Assembly: GCA_013388455.1 (NCBI GenBank)
Contig: JACAFF010000024.1
Coordinates: 1-56,015 of the forward strand
DNA: 56,015 bases
From: Nitrospirota bacterium
Lineage (GTDB): Bacteria; Nitrospirota; Thermodesulfovibrionia; Thermodesulfovibrionales; SM23-35
Direction: 5' to 3'
Shown here: positions 8,734 to 17,652 of the stretch, in pieces
Position numbering within the stretch: position 1 is the stretch's first letter
Layout: each line of letters opens with the position of its first letter
Translations under genes and position numbers: made by a program
Notes under the pieces: generated by a model
The model's database searches: none
Told to the model about the DNA's origin: nothing
Seen by the model: only the letters and a program-made list of their open reading frames with translations

Positions 8734-9570
8734 CTACTTGAAAGCTTTTGGCCTGAATACAATAATGCCAGGCTTATCTGATACATATTGTATTAAATCC
8801 TGATCAACCACTTTTCTGATCTCTTTCTGAGAACAAGCATGCCTGATAAAAATATTTTTATCTTCTTTTATTATAATTCCAACATGAGAGACATCGAGTC
8901 CAGATAATCTGGAATAAATGCCAACATAGTCACCAGTTATTAATTTACTAAAAACGGAGTCATCAAATCTCTCACATGGTATATATCGAATTTCCCTTTC
9001 TGTAGACAAAATTCCCGGTAAAAATAATGTTCCGTTCTCTTTTATATTTAAATTTTTTATTATTATATCTATTTTTTGACCACCAATTATATCTGTGACC
9101 TCATCAACAAAATCTGAATTGTATTCCAACCAGTCTGTAAAAAAATGATTTCTATTCTCAAAAGAAACAACCCCATTTTTATATCTAACCCTTTTCAAAT
9201 TTATTACAAATTCAGAAAATGATCTTGATAATCGCATTGCTTCTACATAATCAAGGAATGTAAAGCAGTCCATTTTTTCAAGATTTATAATAAAGATTTC
9301 AGGAGTATCCTGACGGCCTATTAAGGTTGATTCTCCATATTCTACACCGATGAAATAATGAGAAATAGTATTAATTCTCTCTGAAATATCTTGAATACAG
9401 GAGGCTCTTTGTATAATATTATTAATCTCCTTCATAGTAAATTTCCCCAAAATTATCCTCTCTGCCATTCTCATATCATTATTATCATATTCATCGAAAA
9501 TAAATGATTCAAGCCACTGAGAAATAAGGTAAACCCAAATCCAGCAATAAAGAGGTTTCATTCCAAGCAC
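8734..9570 (-). CDS. DUF1460 family protein, N-acetylmuramoyl-L-alanine amidase-like
   Basis: A protein of up to 278 residues. The family core is seen in ISHYFIGVEYGESTLIG, NLEKMDCFTFLDYVEAM (nucleophile Cys in MDCFTF), RVRYKNGVVSFENRNHFFTDWL and LDVSHVGIIIK with the catalytic-type His. DUF1460 (NlpC/P60-like fold) proteins include periplasmic amidases that release peptide from murein fragments, which suits the convergent ampG 8 nt away. The N-terminus is odd: the first codons (MLGMKPLYCWIWVYL) lie in the terminal repeat of a MITE-like element, so the original signal sequence may have been replaced. The hydrophobic LYCWIWVYLI may still act as a membrane signal. Confidence 0.75.
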   Translation of the reverse strand: MLGMKPLYCWIWVYLISQWLESFIFDEYDNNDMRMAERIILGKFTMKEINNIIQRASCIQDISERINTISHYFIGVEYGESTLIGRQDTPEIFIINLEKMDCFTFLDYVEAMRLSRSFSEFVINLKRVRYKNGVVSFENRNHFFTDWLEYNSDFVDEVTDIIGGQKIDIIIKNLNIKENGTLFLPGILSTEREIRYIPCERFDDSVFSKLITGDYVGIYSRLSGLDVSHVGIIIKEDKNIFIRHACSQKEIRKVVDQDLIQYVSDKPGIIVFRPKAFK

Positions 9571-9671
9571 AGCGAGGAATCTCGTTGTTTAAGAAAAGAT
9601 TGCACATACCTTTCAGGTGCTCGCAATGACACTTATAGCAAGGGATTACGTTGCTTATCGCTGGATTTGGG
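9534..9671. mobile_element. MITE-like element, about 138 bp, imperfect terminal inverted repeats
   Basis: CCCAAATCCAGC at 9534-9545 and its exact reverse complement GCTGGATTTGGG at 9660-9671 bound a non-coding segment. The similarity continues weakly inward. The interior (about 9558-9632) contains AGCGAGGAATCTCG and CTCGCAATGACA, echoing the dispersed TCATTGCGAG...AGCAATCTC repeats common in Nitrospirota and deltaproteobacterial genomes. The left end lies inside the 5' coding part of the DUF1460 gene. No transposase is present, so any movement would need help in trans. Target-site duplication is not clear. Confidence 0.5.
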
Positions 9672-9692
9672 ATAAATATATGTGAGACTCTA

Positions 9693-10664
9693 CTATCTAT
9701 TTAATATCTTTGCTGCTTCTTTTGCAAAATAGGTAAGAATAATGTCAGCACCTGCTCTTTTAATTGATATGAGTATCTCCATCATTATCCGCTTTTCATC
9801 AATCCAGTTTAGCTTCCCCGCTGCTTTTACAAGAGAATACTCGCCGCTCACATTATAAGCTGCTACAGGAATATCAAAAGAGTCTTTTACGTCAGAAATT
9901 ATATCCAGATAAGCAAGTGCTGGTTTTACCATAACAATATCTGCGCCTTCCTCTATATCGAGTGCTACTTCCTTAAGTGCTTCTCTCCTGTTTGCGCTAT
10001 CCATCTGATATGAACGCCGATCCCCAAACTTGGGAGAAGATTCTGCAGCTTCTCGAAAAGGTCCATAAAATGCCGATGCATATTTTGCAGCATATGACAT
10101 AATAGGTATTTCAGAAAATCCCTCATCATCAAGTGCAACGCGGATTGCCTCAATGCGGCCATCCATCATATCAGATGGAGCAACCATATCTGCACCAGCC
10201 TTTGCGTGTGATACAGCTTCTTTTGCAAGCAATTCAAGGGTAGGATCATTCTGGACATATCCATTTTTAACAATACCGCAATGTCCATGGTTTGTATATT
10301 CACACATACATACATCTGTTATCAAATAAAGTTCTGGAACTGCATCCTTAATCGCCCTTATTGCATTTTGAACAACCCCATATTCATCATACGCACCTGA
10401 ACCTATATCATCTTTATATTCGGGGATTCCAAAAATTATTACGGCAGGTATGCCAAGAGAATGTATCTCTTTCGCATGTTTAACCACTTTATCAACAGAC
10501 TCCTGAAAACATCCTGGCATCGATGATATTTCTTTTCTAACACCTTTTCCAAAAGTAACAAAAAGTGGATATATGAAATTATCAGGAGAAAGTGAAGTCT
10601 CCCTCACCATTCTCCTGATTGTTTCATTTTTTCGTAATCTTCTTGGCCTGTGGATTGGAAACAT
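9693..10664 (-). CDS. hemB: delta-aminolevulinic acid dehydratase (porphobilinogen synthase)
   Basis: A 323-residue HemB, which condenses two 5-aminolevulinate molecules to porphobilinogen for haem, sirohaem and other tetrapyrroles. It has RPRRLRKN near the start, the metal-site region [17 protein letters not shown] (cysteine-rich, as in zinc-type enzymes), [27 protein letters not shown] with the first active-site Lys, and [12 protein letters not shown] with the Schiff-base Lys. Full length. It lies 17 nt downstream of the A-type Fe-S carrier gene and is probably cotranscribed with it. High haem demand is consistent with the octaheme cytochrome encoded later. Confidence 0.95.
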   Translation of the reverse strand: MFPIHRPRRLRKNETIRRMVRETSLSPDNFIYPLFVTFGKGVRKEISSMPGCFQESVDKVVKHAKEIHSLGIPAVIIFGIPEYKDDIGSGAYDEYGVVQNAIRAIKDAVPELYLITDVCMCEYTNHGHCGIVKNGYVQNDPTLELLAKEAVSHAKAGADMVAPSDMMDGRIEAIRVALDDEGFSEIPIMSYAAKYASAFYGPFREAAESSPKFGDRRSYQMDSANRREALKEVALDIEEGADIVMVKPALAYLDIISDVKDSFDIPVAAYNVSGEYSLVKAAGKLNWIDEKRIMMEILISIKRAGADIILTYFAKEAAKILNR

Positions 10665-10681
10665 CTGTTATACTTTAATTT

Positions 10682-11005
10682 TTAGCCGCAGGAGTCACAT
10701 CCGGAATTACAGGAACCACAAGATGGAATTCCGCCGGTAAGTACAAAACCCTCTCTTTCATCGTCTGAATAATAATCAAGTTCCATCCCTGCAAGGGAAC
10801 TTATTAAATGTTTATCAACAAAGACTCTTAAACCGTTTTTTTCGATAACTTCATCATTGGGCATTTGTCCTTCTTGTAAATTAAGACCATAAGATGGCCC
10901 GCAACAACTTTCGCCTGCTAAATAAACACGTATCCCCCATTCAGCCTTACCTTCCTGAACAAGTAACGCCTTTGCTTTCTCAGCAGCCTTATCCGATATC
11001 GTCAT
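10682..11005 (-). CDS. A-type iron-sulfur carrier (IscA/HesB family) with Cys-rich tail
   Basis: A 107-residue HesB-like protein that carries or delivers Fe-S clusters. The family pattern includes ISDKAAEKAKALL, GIRVYLAGESCCGPSYGL and a C-terminal tail SCGSCNSGCDSCG with four Cys, denser than the CGCG motif of classical IscA. GGAGG lies 7 nt before ATG 11003-11005, which decides the start over an ATG two codons upstream and over a long upstream extension. Some HesB-like proteins of anaerobes end in selenocysteine. Here the frame ends with TAA after Gly, so it is not a selenoprotein. It precedes hemB in the same orientation. Confidence 0.85.
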   Translation of the reverse strand: MTISDKAAEKAKALLVQEGKAEWGIRVYLAGESCCGPSYGLNLQEGQMPNDEVIEKNGLRVFVDKHLISSLAGMELDYYSDDEREGFVLTGGIPSCGSCNSGCDSCG

Positions 11006-11278
11006 TCTCATACCTCCAAAAGTTAATTTATATAATTTAATAAATTTATTTATAAAAAGTAAAATAAAATTCAATACTCTTCGTAATCCTTGTTATAAGA
11101 TGGTAAATAATTACTGATCTTATACTTCCTTATAAAGGAATGCATTTATAATTAAATCTATTTATTATATTGAATATTTACTATTATTTGGCTTATGACA
11201 AAAATTATTGAAACAGTAATTACTTTTATATTAATATTTATCAATTAGCATGAAGAGAATTGCAAACAGGAGGTTTAC

Positions 11279-11845
11279 ATGAAAAAAGTTCTTGCAATAT
11301 TTTTATTATTGACCCTTGCAGGTTTCGGTTGTGCACCTAAGAAGGTTGCAGTAACCGGAGAACCTGAACAACAGCAACAAACAGGGATATCTTCACAAGA
11401 AACTTCCAAGAGAGATATAAAGCCCGAAGAAAGGATTACAGAACAGCGACTCGCTAAGATAGAATCGGAGGATGAAATAAAACAGACAAAAGAAGAGAGT
11501 GGCAGATTCAGTGATATATATTTTGATTTTGATATGTATGATATCCGATCTGATGCAAAACCTGTTTTAGAGGAAGTTGCTTCCTGGATGCTGAAAAACA
11601 CCAACGCCAAACTTTTAATTGAGGGGCATTGTGATGAAAGAGGCACCAATGAATATAACCTTGCCCTTGGAGACAGAAGGGGAAAAGCAGCAAGAGATTA
11701 CCTTATTGCACTGGGCGTAGCATCACAAAGAATTGAAATAATAAGCTACGGAGAAGAAAAACCTACTTGTACAGATCAGACAGAAGAATGCTGGGCAAAA
11801 AACCGGAGAGCTCATTTCATAATAGTTAAGGAACCGGTTAAATAG
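11279..11845 (+). CDS. pal: peptidoglycan-associated lipoprotein Pal
   Basis: A 188-residue outer-membrane lipoprotein. The signal peptide ends in a lipobox (LTLAGFGC, lipidated Cys about residue 18). A Gln/Glu/Lys-rich linker follows to about residue 78, then an OmpA-like peptidoglycan-binding domain with IYFDFDMYDIR, LLIEGHCDERGTNEYNLALGDRR and SYGEEKP, the Pal signature for binding meso-diaminopimelate. The start has AGGAGG 6 nt before ATG 11279. It overlaps the next gene by one base (TAGTG), so pal and cpoB are translationally coupled. The rest of the Tol system (tolQRAB) is not in this window. Confidence 0.93.
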   Translation: MKKVLAIFLLLTLAGFGCAPKKVAVTGEPEQQQQTGISSQETSKRDIKPEERITEQRLAKIESEDEIKQTKEESGRFSDIYFDFDMYDIRSDAKPVLEEVASWMLKNTNAKLLIEGHCDERGTNEYNLALGDRRGKAARDYLIALGVASQRIEIISYGEEKPTCTDQTEECWAKNRRAHFIIVKEPVK

Positions 11846-12768
11846 TGGGGGAAAGACTAATATCAATCTTTATCAAATCCTTTAAAATTGCATATTGTGT
11901 AGTATTTATTTTATTCTGCCTCTTGTTTGCCTGTGTAACAAGACAGGACGTTGATATGGTTAGATATGACATTAACAAACTTCAAATGCAGAATATTGAA
12001 CTCAAAAATGAAATAAACTCTTTGCATGAGAAAACAAAAGGGGTTGCAAAAGAGGATTCATTTAACGTTGTAAGAGCAAGTCAGGCTGAACTTCAGAGCA
12101 CCCTCAATAATTTATCGAAGGATATTCAGAATCTCAGTGGAAGGTTTGATGAGAGTAAATTTTATACAGAAAATACACTGAAAAATATGACAACAGAGAT
12201 AGATATTATTAAATTACAAATAACAAGTCTTGAAGGACAGATAAAAGATATCAAAACTAAATTGGATACCATGGAAAATCAGATACAACAACAGAAAGAA
12301 AAAGCAAAGGAACAGAAAAAAGAAGAAATAGACTTATCTAAAAAAGAGGAGACTTCAGGAGAGGATGCAAGTTATGGAGCAAAGGCAAAATATGATGCTG
12401 CATATGCCACATTTGAGAGTAAAAAATATAGAGAGGCAAGAGACCAGTTTGAATATTTTACAAGAGAATTTCCAAATAATGATCTAACTGCCAATGCATA
12501 TTTCTGGATTGCAGAAACATATTACAGGGAAAAAGACTATGAAAATGCAATTCTTGCCTATGAGACATTACTAAAAAAATATCCGGAAAACAAAAAAATA
12601 CCAAATGCTCTTTATAAACAGGCTCTCTGTTTTATTGAAATAGGAGAGAACAAGGTTGGAAGGGTATTGCTTGAACAGGTGATTGACCGCTATCCACAAT
12701 CAACTGAATCAAAGCTTGCTCAGAAAAAACTTGATGATCTAAATAAAAAACCAAGTAAAAAGAAATAA
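11845..12768 (+). CDS. CpoB/YbgF-type tol-pal coordinator, lipoprotein form
   Basis: A 307-residue protein. A GTG start overlaps the pal stop codon. The N-terminus is a signal peptide with a possible lipobox (FCLLFAC, Cys about residue 30), unlike the usual cleavable signal of E. coli CpoB. Residues of about 36-165 are predicted coiled coil with a Lys/Glu-rich linker. Residues of about 175-305 form TPR repeats (YDAAYATFESKKYREARDQFEYF, AYFWIAETYYREKDYENAI, ALYKQALCFIEIGENK). The family couples Tol-Pal constriction to septal peptidoglycan synthesis. The gene order pal-cpoB supports the call. Confidence 0.85.
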   Translation: MGERLISIFIKSFKIAYCVVFILFCLLFACVTRQDVDMVRYDINKLQMQNIELKNEINSLHEKTKGVAKEDSFNVVRASQAELQSTLNNLSKDIQNLSGRFDESKFYTENTLKNMTTEIDIIKLQITSLEGQIKDIKTKLDTMENQIQQQKEKAKEQKKEEIDLSKKEETSGEDASYGAKAKYDAAYATFESKKYREARDQFEYFTREFPNNDLTANAYFWIAETYYREKDYENAILAYETLLKKYPENKKIPNALYKQALCFIEIGENKVGRVLLEQVIDRYPQSTESKLAQKKLDDLNKKPSKKK

Positions 12769-12827
12769 TAGATTTTACTTATTTTCTAAAAGCATTTTAT
12801 AATCCTAAAAGGAATAGGGACAATTTT

Positions 12828-14477
12828 ATGACAAGAAAACGAATTGTTGCTATCCTTACTTTTTTCATCACTTTTTATATCCCTTTCATTTCTTATTGCC
12901 AGGATGAACAAGCTATTGACATAATTATTCAAAAAGATGATTGTCTAATAAAAATTGCAGAAAAATATCTTGAAAACCCTACTAAGTGGAGAGAACTTGC
13001 CAGAATAAATTCACTACATAACCCGGATTTGATCTATCCTGGACAGACTCTGCGCATTCCTATAAAACTTTTAAAGGGAAAACAGACTGATGGCGTAGTA
13101 AGTTTCATTAAAGGTAGTGTCCTTTACCAACCACCTAATTCGACTGAATGGAAAATGCTTTTTCTAAATGATCATATAAAAGAGGGATACAGGATAAAGA
13201 CAGGAGATCAAAGCCGTATCGAGATTACATTTCAGGATAATCATTCTTTGCTTCAGGATTCAAATACAACTCTGGAATTATTCACCTCCCGTGAAAAAGC
13301 TAATTTTTATACTTACCAAAAATTATTTTTACTGACAGGTAAAACTATCACAAAGATTAAAAAAGCTACAGGTCGAGAATCCAGATTTCAGATAGACTCT
13401 CCTTCCGCAATCTGCGCAGTAAGGGGAACTACCTTTAGGACTTCTGTGGATGAGAATAATATAACACGTGCTGAAGTACTTCAGGGCAATGTTAATGTTG
13501 AAGCTATGAATCAAGTTGTGACTGTTGAGGAAGGTGAAGGAACCCTTGTAAGGAAAGGAGAAAAACCTTTAGTTCCTCAAAAACTTTTACCTCCACCCGC
13601 ATTGATTAAAGTTGAGCCGATTTATAAAAATTTTCCGATTGTTCTTTCATTCACAAATATTGAGAATGCAGTCTCTTATAGAGTTATATTTTCACAGGAT
13701 AAAGATATTAAAAACATAGTTTATGAGAGAGTAATAAAACCACATGAAACTTTTGAAATCTATCCTGTAGAAGACGGAACCTATTATCTGGAAACTCGGA
13801 GTATAGACAATTTAGGCATCGAAGGTTTATCCTCTCAAGCGATACCCATCAAGATAAGAATTAATCCCGTGCCTCCTTTTCTCGAAATCCCTGCTGACCA
13901 AACTGTGTATAGAAAAAAATCGATATTGCTAAAATGGCTTGGTGTTAATGATGCCGTCAAATATCATATTCAAATATCTGAAGATAGAGAATTCAATATA
14001 ATTTTTGATGAAAGCAAGGACATTAAAGACACCGTTTATAAAACAAAAAATCTGGATTATAAGACCTATTATTTTAGGATAAGTTCAATTGCTGATGATG
14101 GATACCAAGGAGCATGGTCAAACATCCTGAGTTTCACAATTCAACCAGCTCCACCTGTGGAAGTCCCTGAGATAGTTGATAAAAAAATAAATATAACATG
14201 GCTGGATTTGGGAGTTAATATGAAATACCGTTTTCAATTGTCGACTGATAAAGAATTCAAAGATATACTTATTAATCAATTGGTTGAAAAATCGGAAATT
14301 AAAATACAAAAACCCAAAAAATCTGGGACATATTTTGTGCGTGTAAGTCCTATTGACCCTATGGGCTCTGAGGGGGACTTCTCCGAACCTCAGATGTTTG
14401 AGATTAAAAAATCTCCTTTTTATAAATTGCTTGGTATTTTAGGAACACTGGGATTTTTGTTTTTTCTGACATTCTGA
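12828..14477 (+). CDS. LysM-FecR domain envelope protein with fibronectin-like repeats
   Basis: A 549-residue exported protein. It has a signal peptide (residues 1 to about 24), a LysM domain of about 33-78 (DDCLIKIAEKYLENPTKW, INSLHNPDLIYPGQTLRIP) for glycan binding, then a FecR domain of about 88-205 (IKEGYRIKTGDQSRIEITF, SAICAVRGTTFRTSV). About three beta-sandwich repeats follow (residues 235-520, each with KYH.QIS.D..F style strands), and a hydrophobic C-terminal segment ends ILGTLGFLFFLTF. Proteins of this layout are found next to CHASE2 sensors, and a CHASE2 kinase follows 33 nt downstream. A role as envelope ligand or scaffold for that sensor is inferred. Confidence 0.8.
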   Translation: MTRKRIVAILTFFITFYIPFISYCQDEQAIDIIIQKDDCLIKIAEKYLENPTKWRELARINSLHNPDLIYPGQTLRIPIKLLKGKQTDGVVSFIKGSVLYQPPNSTEWKMLFLNDHIKEGYRIKTGDQSRIEITFQDNHSLLQDSNTTLELFTSREKANFYTYQKLFLLTGKTITKIKKATGRESRFQIDSPSAICAVRGTTFRTSVDENNITRAEVLQGNVNVEAMNQVVTVEEGEGTLVRKGEKPLVPQKLLPPPALIKVEPIYKNFPIVLSFTNIENAVSYRVIFSQDKDIKNIVYERVIKPHETFEIYPVEDGTYYLETRSIDNLGIEGLSSQAIPIKIRINPVPPFLEIPADQTVYRKKSILLKWLGVNDAVKYHIQISEDREFNIIFDESKDIKDTVYKTKNLDYKTYYFRISSIADDGYQGAWSNILSFTIQPAPPVEVPEIVDKKINITWLDLGVNMKYRFQLSTDKEFKDILINQLVEKSEIKIQKPKKSGTYFVRVSPIDPMGSEGDFSEPQMFEIKKSPFYKLLGILGTLGFLFFLTF

Positions 14478-14510
14478 AACTGCTCTTTATAACAAAATCA
14501 TTTTATATAT

Positions 14511-16649
14511 ATGAAAATTCGTTATATATTTTTGACTGCTATCTGTATCGCTTTCATATTTATTGCAGAATACCTCGGATTTTTTACAGGAATCAATCAT
14601 TATCTTTATGACCTTTCTTTCAGAATCAGGGGGGATATGGTATGCAACAAAAATATAATAATTGTCGCTATTGATGAAAAATCGCTCAATAAACTGGGAC
14701 GCTGGCCCTTAAGAAGAATTAATTATGTAAAATTAATTGAACGAATAGAGCAGGCGAGTGCGATAGGATTTGATATTATCATGTCCGAACCTTCAGAAGA
14801 TGATGAATTCCTCGGAGATCTTATTAAAAGTCAGGGAAGAGTCATAATGCCGATATATATTGATAATCTTTTTAATATTATCTATCCGATAAAATCTTTA
14901 TCTCCTCATAAGACTGGCCATATTCACATAGAGCAAGATATTGATGGGGTTGTAAGAAGCGTATTTCATACACTTAATTTTAAGAATACCGATATCCCCT
15001 CTTTCACCTCTGCCATCTATGAAACAATAACAGGCAAACCTTTTCAAAACCTTGATACTGCTTTTATTTCCCGCAAGTCCTCATACGAAAATGTAATATT
15101 GCAAAAAGACATAATGTATATTAACTTTTATGGAAATACAGAGACATTCAAGCATATTTCGCTTGTTGATGTGATTGAAGGTCATTATCCTTTAGATTTT
15201 TTCAAAAATAAAGTGGTTCTCGTTGGCGTAACAGCAGCTGGCATTGAAACAAAAATGCTTACGCCTTTTACACAGAAAAGGGACAGGATGTCCGGCATTG
15301 AAATTCATGCAAATATCCTCAATAATCTAATCGATAAAAATTATATAAAAGATATTCACCCCTTCGTCAGATGGCTCGGCATTATTATTCTGTCTGTTGC
15401 CTCCTTTATAATCTTCATAAATATAAATGAAAAAAAATTCATTATTGTTCTTCTGATATTCCTTCTGCTCATCACTGTTATTATCTTTACATTGTTTATC
15501 TTGTTAAATTTATGGATACCTCCAACGGTATATTATTTTTCTGTTTTGACTGTTTTTTTCACAACTTATATTTTTAAACTCGAAAATATAGGAAAATTTC
15601 TCTTCTTTGCTAAAGAAGAGTGGGAAAAAACTTTCAACGATATAAATGAAGCCATTATTGTTCATGATATTGATTTTAATATCATCCGCATGAATAAAGC
15701 AGCTGAAGAAATGATAAACCGTCCTTTCTTTGCAGAGATAAAAAAACAATGGAATAAACAGATGCAAAATATAGTAGCACCTATTGAAACAGAAAAAAAG
15801 ACTAATAAATCATCTTCCGCAAAGAATTCTATTACTTATAATCTCTATGACCCGGATATGGACAGATTTTTAGAAATAAAGACAATAGCACGTTACGATG
15901 CAAAAAATAACATTTTGGGAGCAATAAATCTTATCAGAGATATTACGGAATGGAAACAAGCAGAGGAAAAAATTAAAAGAAGCGAAGAGGAATTGCGGAA
16001 TCTTACTGCATACCTACATAAAGTAACAGAAATAGAAAGAACAAATATTGCACGGGAAATTCATGATGAACTGGGTTCATCACTTACAGTTTTAAAGATG
16101 GACCTTTCATGGTTAAAGATGAAATTGCCGGAAAACAGTTTTCAATTAACTGAAAGAATAAATGAAATGATAAGCATTATAGATAAGACAATTAAGACAA
16201 TGAAAAGAATTTCAACTGATTTAAGGCCTGGCTTATTAGACGATTTAGGTCTTGCAGCAGCTATTGAATGGCAGGCTCAGGAATTTCAAAAAAGGACTGG
16301 AATAAAGAGCGAAATCAACATAGTTCCGAAGAACTTATCTTCAGATAAAGATCGCAACACAGCAATATTTCGTATCTTCCAGGAAACACTTACAAACATC
16401 GCACGCCACGCACATGCAACAAAAGTTAATATTTCTTTAATGAAAAAAAGCGGCAATATTGAATTGCAAATTCAAGACAATGGCAAAGGAATCACAGAAG
16501 ATGAAATCAATAATCCTAAATCTTTCGGTCTTATAGGAATGAGAGAACGTGTGAAAATATTCGGAGGAAATATTATCATAAAAGGCATGAAAGACATGGG
16601 CACTCAGGTTACTGTAAAAATTCCTTTTAATGAATCTTCTGAAAACTGA
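14511..16649 (+). CDS. CHASE2-PAS sensor histidine kinase (HisKA_3 type)
   Basis: A 712-residue membrane sensor. An N-terminal transmembrane helix and periplasmic CHASE2 domain (FRIRGDMVCNKNIIIVAIDEKSL, GRWPLRR, VVLVGVTAAGI) are followed by three helices at about 285-365, a PAS domain at about 370-490, then HisKA_3 with the phospho-acceptor His in EIERTNIAREIHDELGSSLT (about residue 518). The HATPase domain has an N-box (ETLTNIARHAHA) and DNGKGI. It should phosphorylate the NarL-type regulator encoded next. The start lacks a strong Shine-Dalgarno site. It lies in one transcriptional run with the LysM-FecR gene. Confidence 0.9.
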   Translation: MKIRYIFLTAICIAFIFIAEYLGFFTGINHYLYDLSFRIRGDMVCNKNIIIVAIDEKSLNKLGRWPLRRINYVKLIERIEQASAIGFDIIMSEPSEDDEFLGDLIKSQGRVIMPIYIDNLFNIIYPIKSLSPHKTGHIHIEQDIDGVVRSVFHTLNFKNTDIPSFTSAIYETITGKPFQNLDTAFISRKSSYENVILQKDIMYINFYGNTETFKHISLVDVIEGHYPLDFFKNKVVLVGVTAAGIETKMLTPFTQKRDRMSGIEIHANILNNLIDKNYIKDIHPFVRWLGIIILSVASFIIFININEKKFIIVLLIFLLLITVIIFTLFILLNLWIPPTVYYFSVLTVFFTTYIFKLENIGKFLFFAKEEWEKTFNDINEAIIVHDIDFNIIRMNKAAEEMINRPFFAEIKKQWNKQMQNIVAPIETEKKTNKSSSAKNSITYNLYDPDMDRFLEIKTIARYDAKNNILGAINLIRDITEWKQAEEKIKRSEEELRNLTAYLHKVTEIERTNIAREIHDELGSSLTVLKMDLSWLKMKLPENSFQLTERINEMISIIDKTIKTMKRISTDLRPGLLDDLGLAAAIEWQAQEFQKRTGIKSEINIVPKNLSSDKDRNTAIFRIFQETLTNIARHAHATKVNISLMKKSGNIELQIQDNGKGITEDEINNPKSFGLIGMRERVKIFGGNIIIKGMKDMGTQVTVKIPFNESSEN

Positions 16650-16650
16650 A

Positions 16651-17283
16651 ATGATAAAGATACTCATTGCAGATGATCATACGATGTTTCGGGAAGGGTT
16701 GAAACGTATCATCGCAGAATATCCTGATTTGATTGTTTCTGATGAAGCAAGAAATGGAAATGAAGTTATAGAAAAAATTTTTAATAATGATTTTGATATA
16801 ATCCTGCTTGATATCGCTATGCCAGGTTTGAATGGCCTTGAAGTTCTTAAACAGTTAAAAAAAGAAAAGCCAAAAATGCCTGTGCTGATTATAACTGCGC
16901 ATCCTGAAGAACAATATGCAGTTCGAGTAATGAAAGCAGGTGCATCTGGATATATTATGAAAGAGAGTGCTCCTGATGAACTGATTAAAGCTATTCGTAA
17001 AATCTCTCAAGGCAGAAAGTATATTACATCTTCTCTTGCAGAAAAATTAGCTTTTGAAATTCAAGAAGATGCTCAAAAGCCTGCTCATGAAATACTTTCA
17101 GACCGTGAATACCAGGTTCTACTTATGATTGCTTCAGGAAAGACAGTATCACAAATCGGGAAAGAACTCTTTCTAAGTGTAAAAACTGTGAGCAGTTACA
17201 GAACGCGCATTTTAGAAAAAATGAAGATGAAAACAAATGCAGAATTAACTCATTATGTAATAAAAAACAACCTGCTACCATGA
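16651..17283 (+). CDS. NarL/FixJ family response regulator
   Basis: A 210-residue two-domain regulator. The receiver domain has the acidic pair in ILIADDH (D8, D9), phospho-acceptor Asp in IILLDIAMPG (about D54), Thr in VLIITAH and Lys in YIMKES. The C-terminal LuxR-type helix-turn-helix reads LSDREYQVLLMIASGKTVSQ...LSVKTVSSYRTRIL. ATG 16651 starts 1 nt after the kinase stop codon and gives the conserved MIKILIADD start; an upstream in-frame ATG (16630) inside the kinase gene is possible. It is cognate to the CHASE2 kinase by position and class. Confidence 0.9.
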   Translation: MIKILIADDHTMFREGLKRIIAEYPDLIVSDEARNGNEVIEKIFNNDFDIILLDIAMPGLNGLEVLKQLKKEKPKMPVLIITAHPEEQYAVRVMKAGASGYIMKESAPDELIKAIRKISQGRKYITSSLAEKLAFEIQEDAQKPAHEILSDREYQVLLMIASGKTVSQIGKELFLSVKTVSSYRTRILEKMKMKTNAELTHYVIKNNLLP

Positions 17284-17652
17284 TATTTATTTTTCATCCA
17301 CATTTTTCATAATACAACCCGAGTTTAACTTAAAATACAATTTTTCAAAGGTGTTCAGAATAATTCTGTGAAGATAGTTTATTTATTTATTAACCCGAAA
17401 AATGCAATTAGAATAATGTAGATGTTATGAGAAAATTTCGAGTTAAAGAAATTTTCGAGCAATATCTGCATTATTTTTATTAATTTCAAATGTAGGACAA
17501 ATATCTACAAAAAATTAAGAATACTCCTACAAAATCTTAAGACAAATACCACTATTTTCAACCATTTATATTTGTTAAAAATAACTAAAGAGATATCTAA
17601 TATTAAATGAGCAATTTTAATGAATTAAAAAAATAAGAAAGATATTAAAACT
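17284..17652. other. 369-nt intergenic region, AT-rich, with one long hairpin
   Basis: No gene is visible. The only clear structure is the hairpin at 17412-17478. The rest is strongly AT-rich. A promoter for the lone receiver gene at 17653 must lie in the last 100 nt, but I cannot single out convincing -35 and -10 boxes. Confidence 0.5.
17412..17478 (+). terminator. long imperfect hairpin with T-run, probable terminator of the fecR-chase2-narL unit
   Basis: AATAATG (17412-17418) pairs with CATTATT (17469-17475), AGAT with ATCT, and the apical GAAAATTTC (17431-17439) with GAAATTTTC (17448-17456) around GAGTTAAA. The 3' arm runs into TTTTT at 17474-17478. The structure is also nearly symmetric, so it could act on both strands or form a small structured RNA. 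Confidence 0.5.

Noticed and set aside
10679-10690. HesB-like selenoprotein possibility for the A-type carrier
   Set aside because: The codon after the last Gly is TAA, not TGA, and no Sec-containing extension follows.
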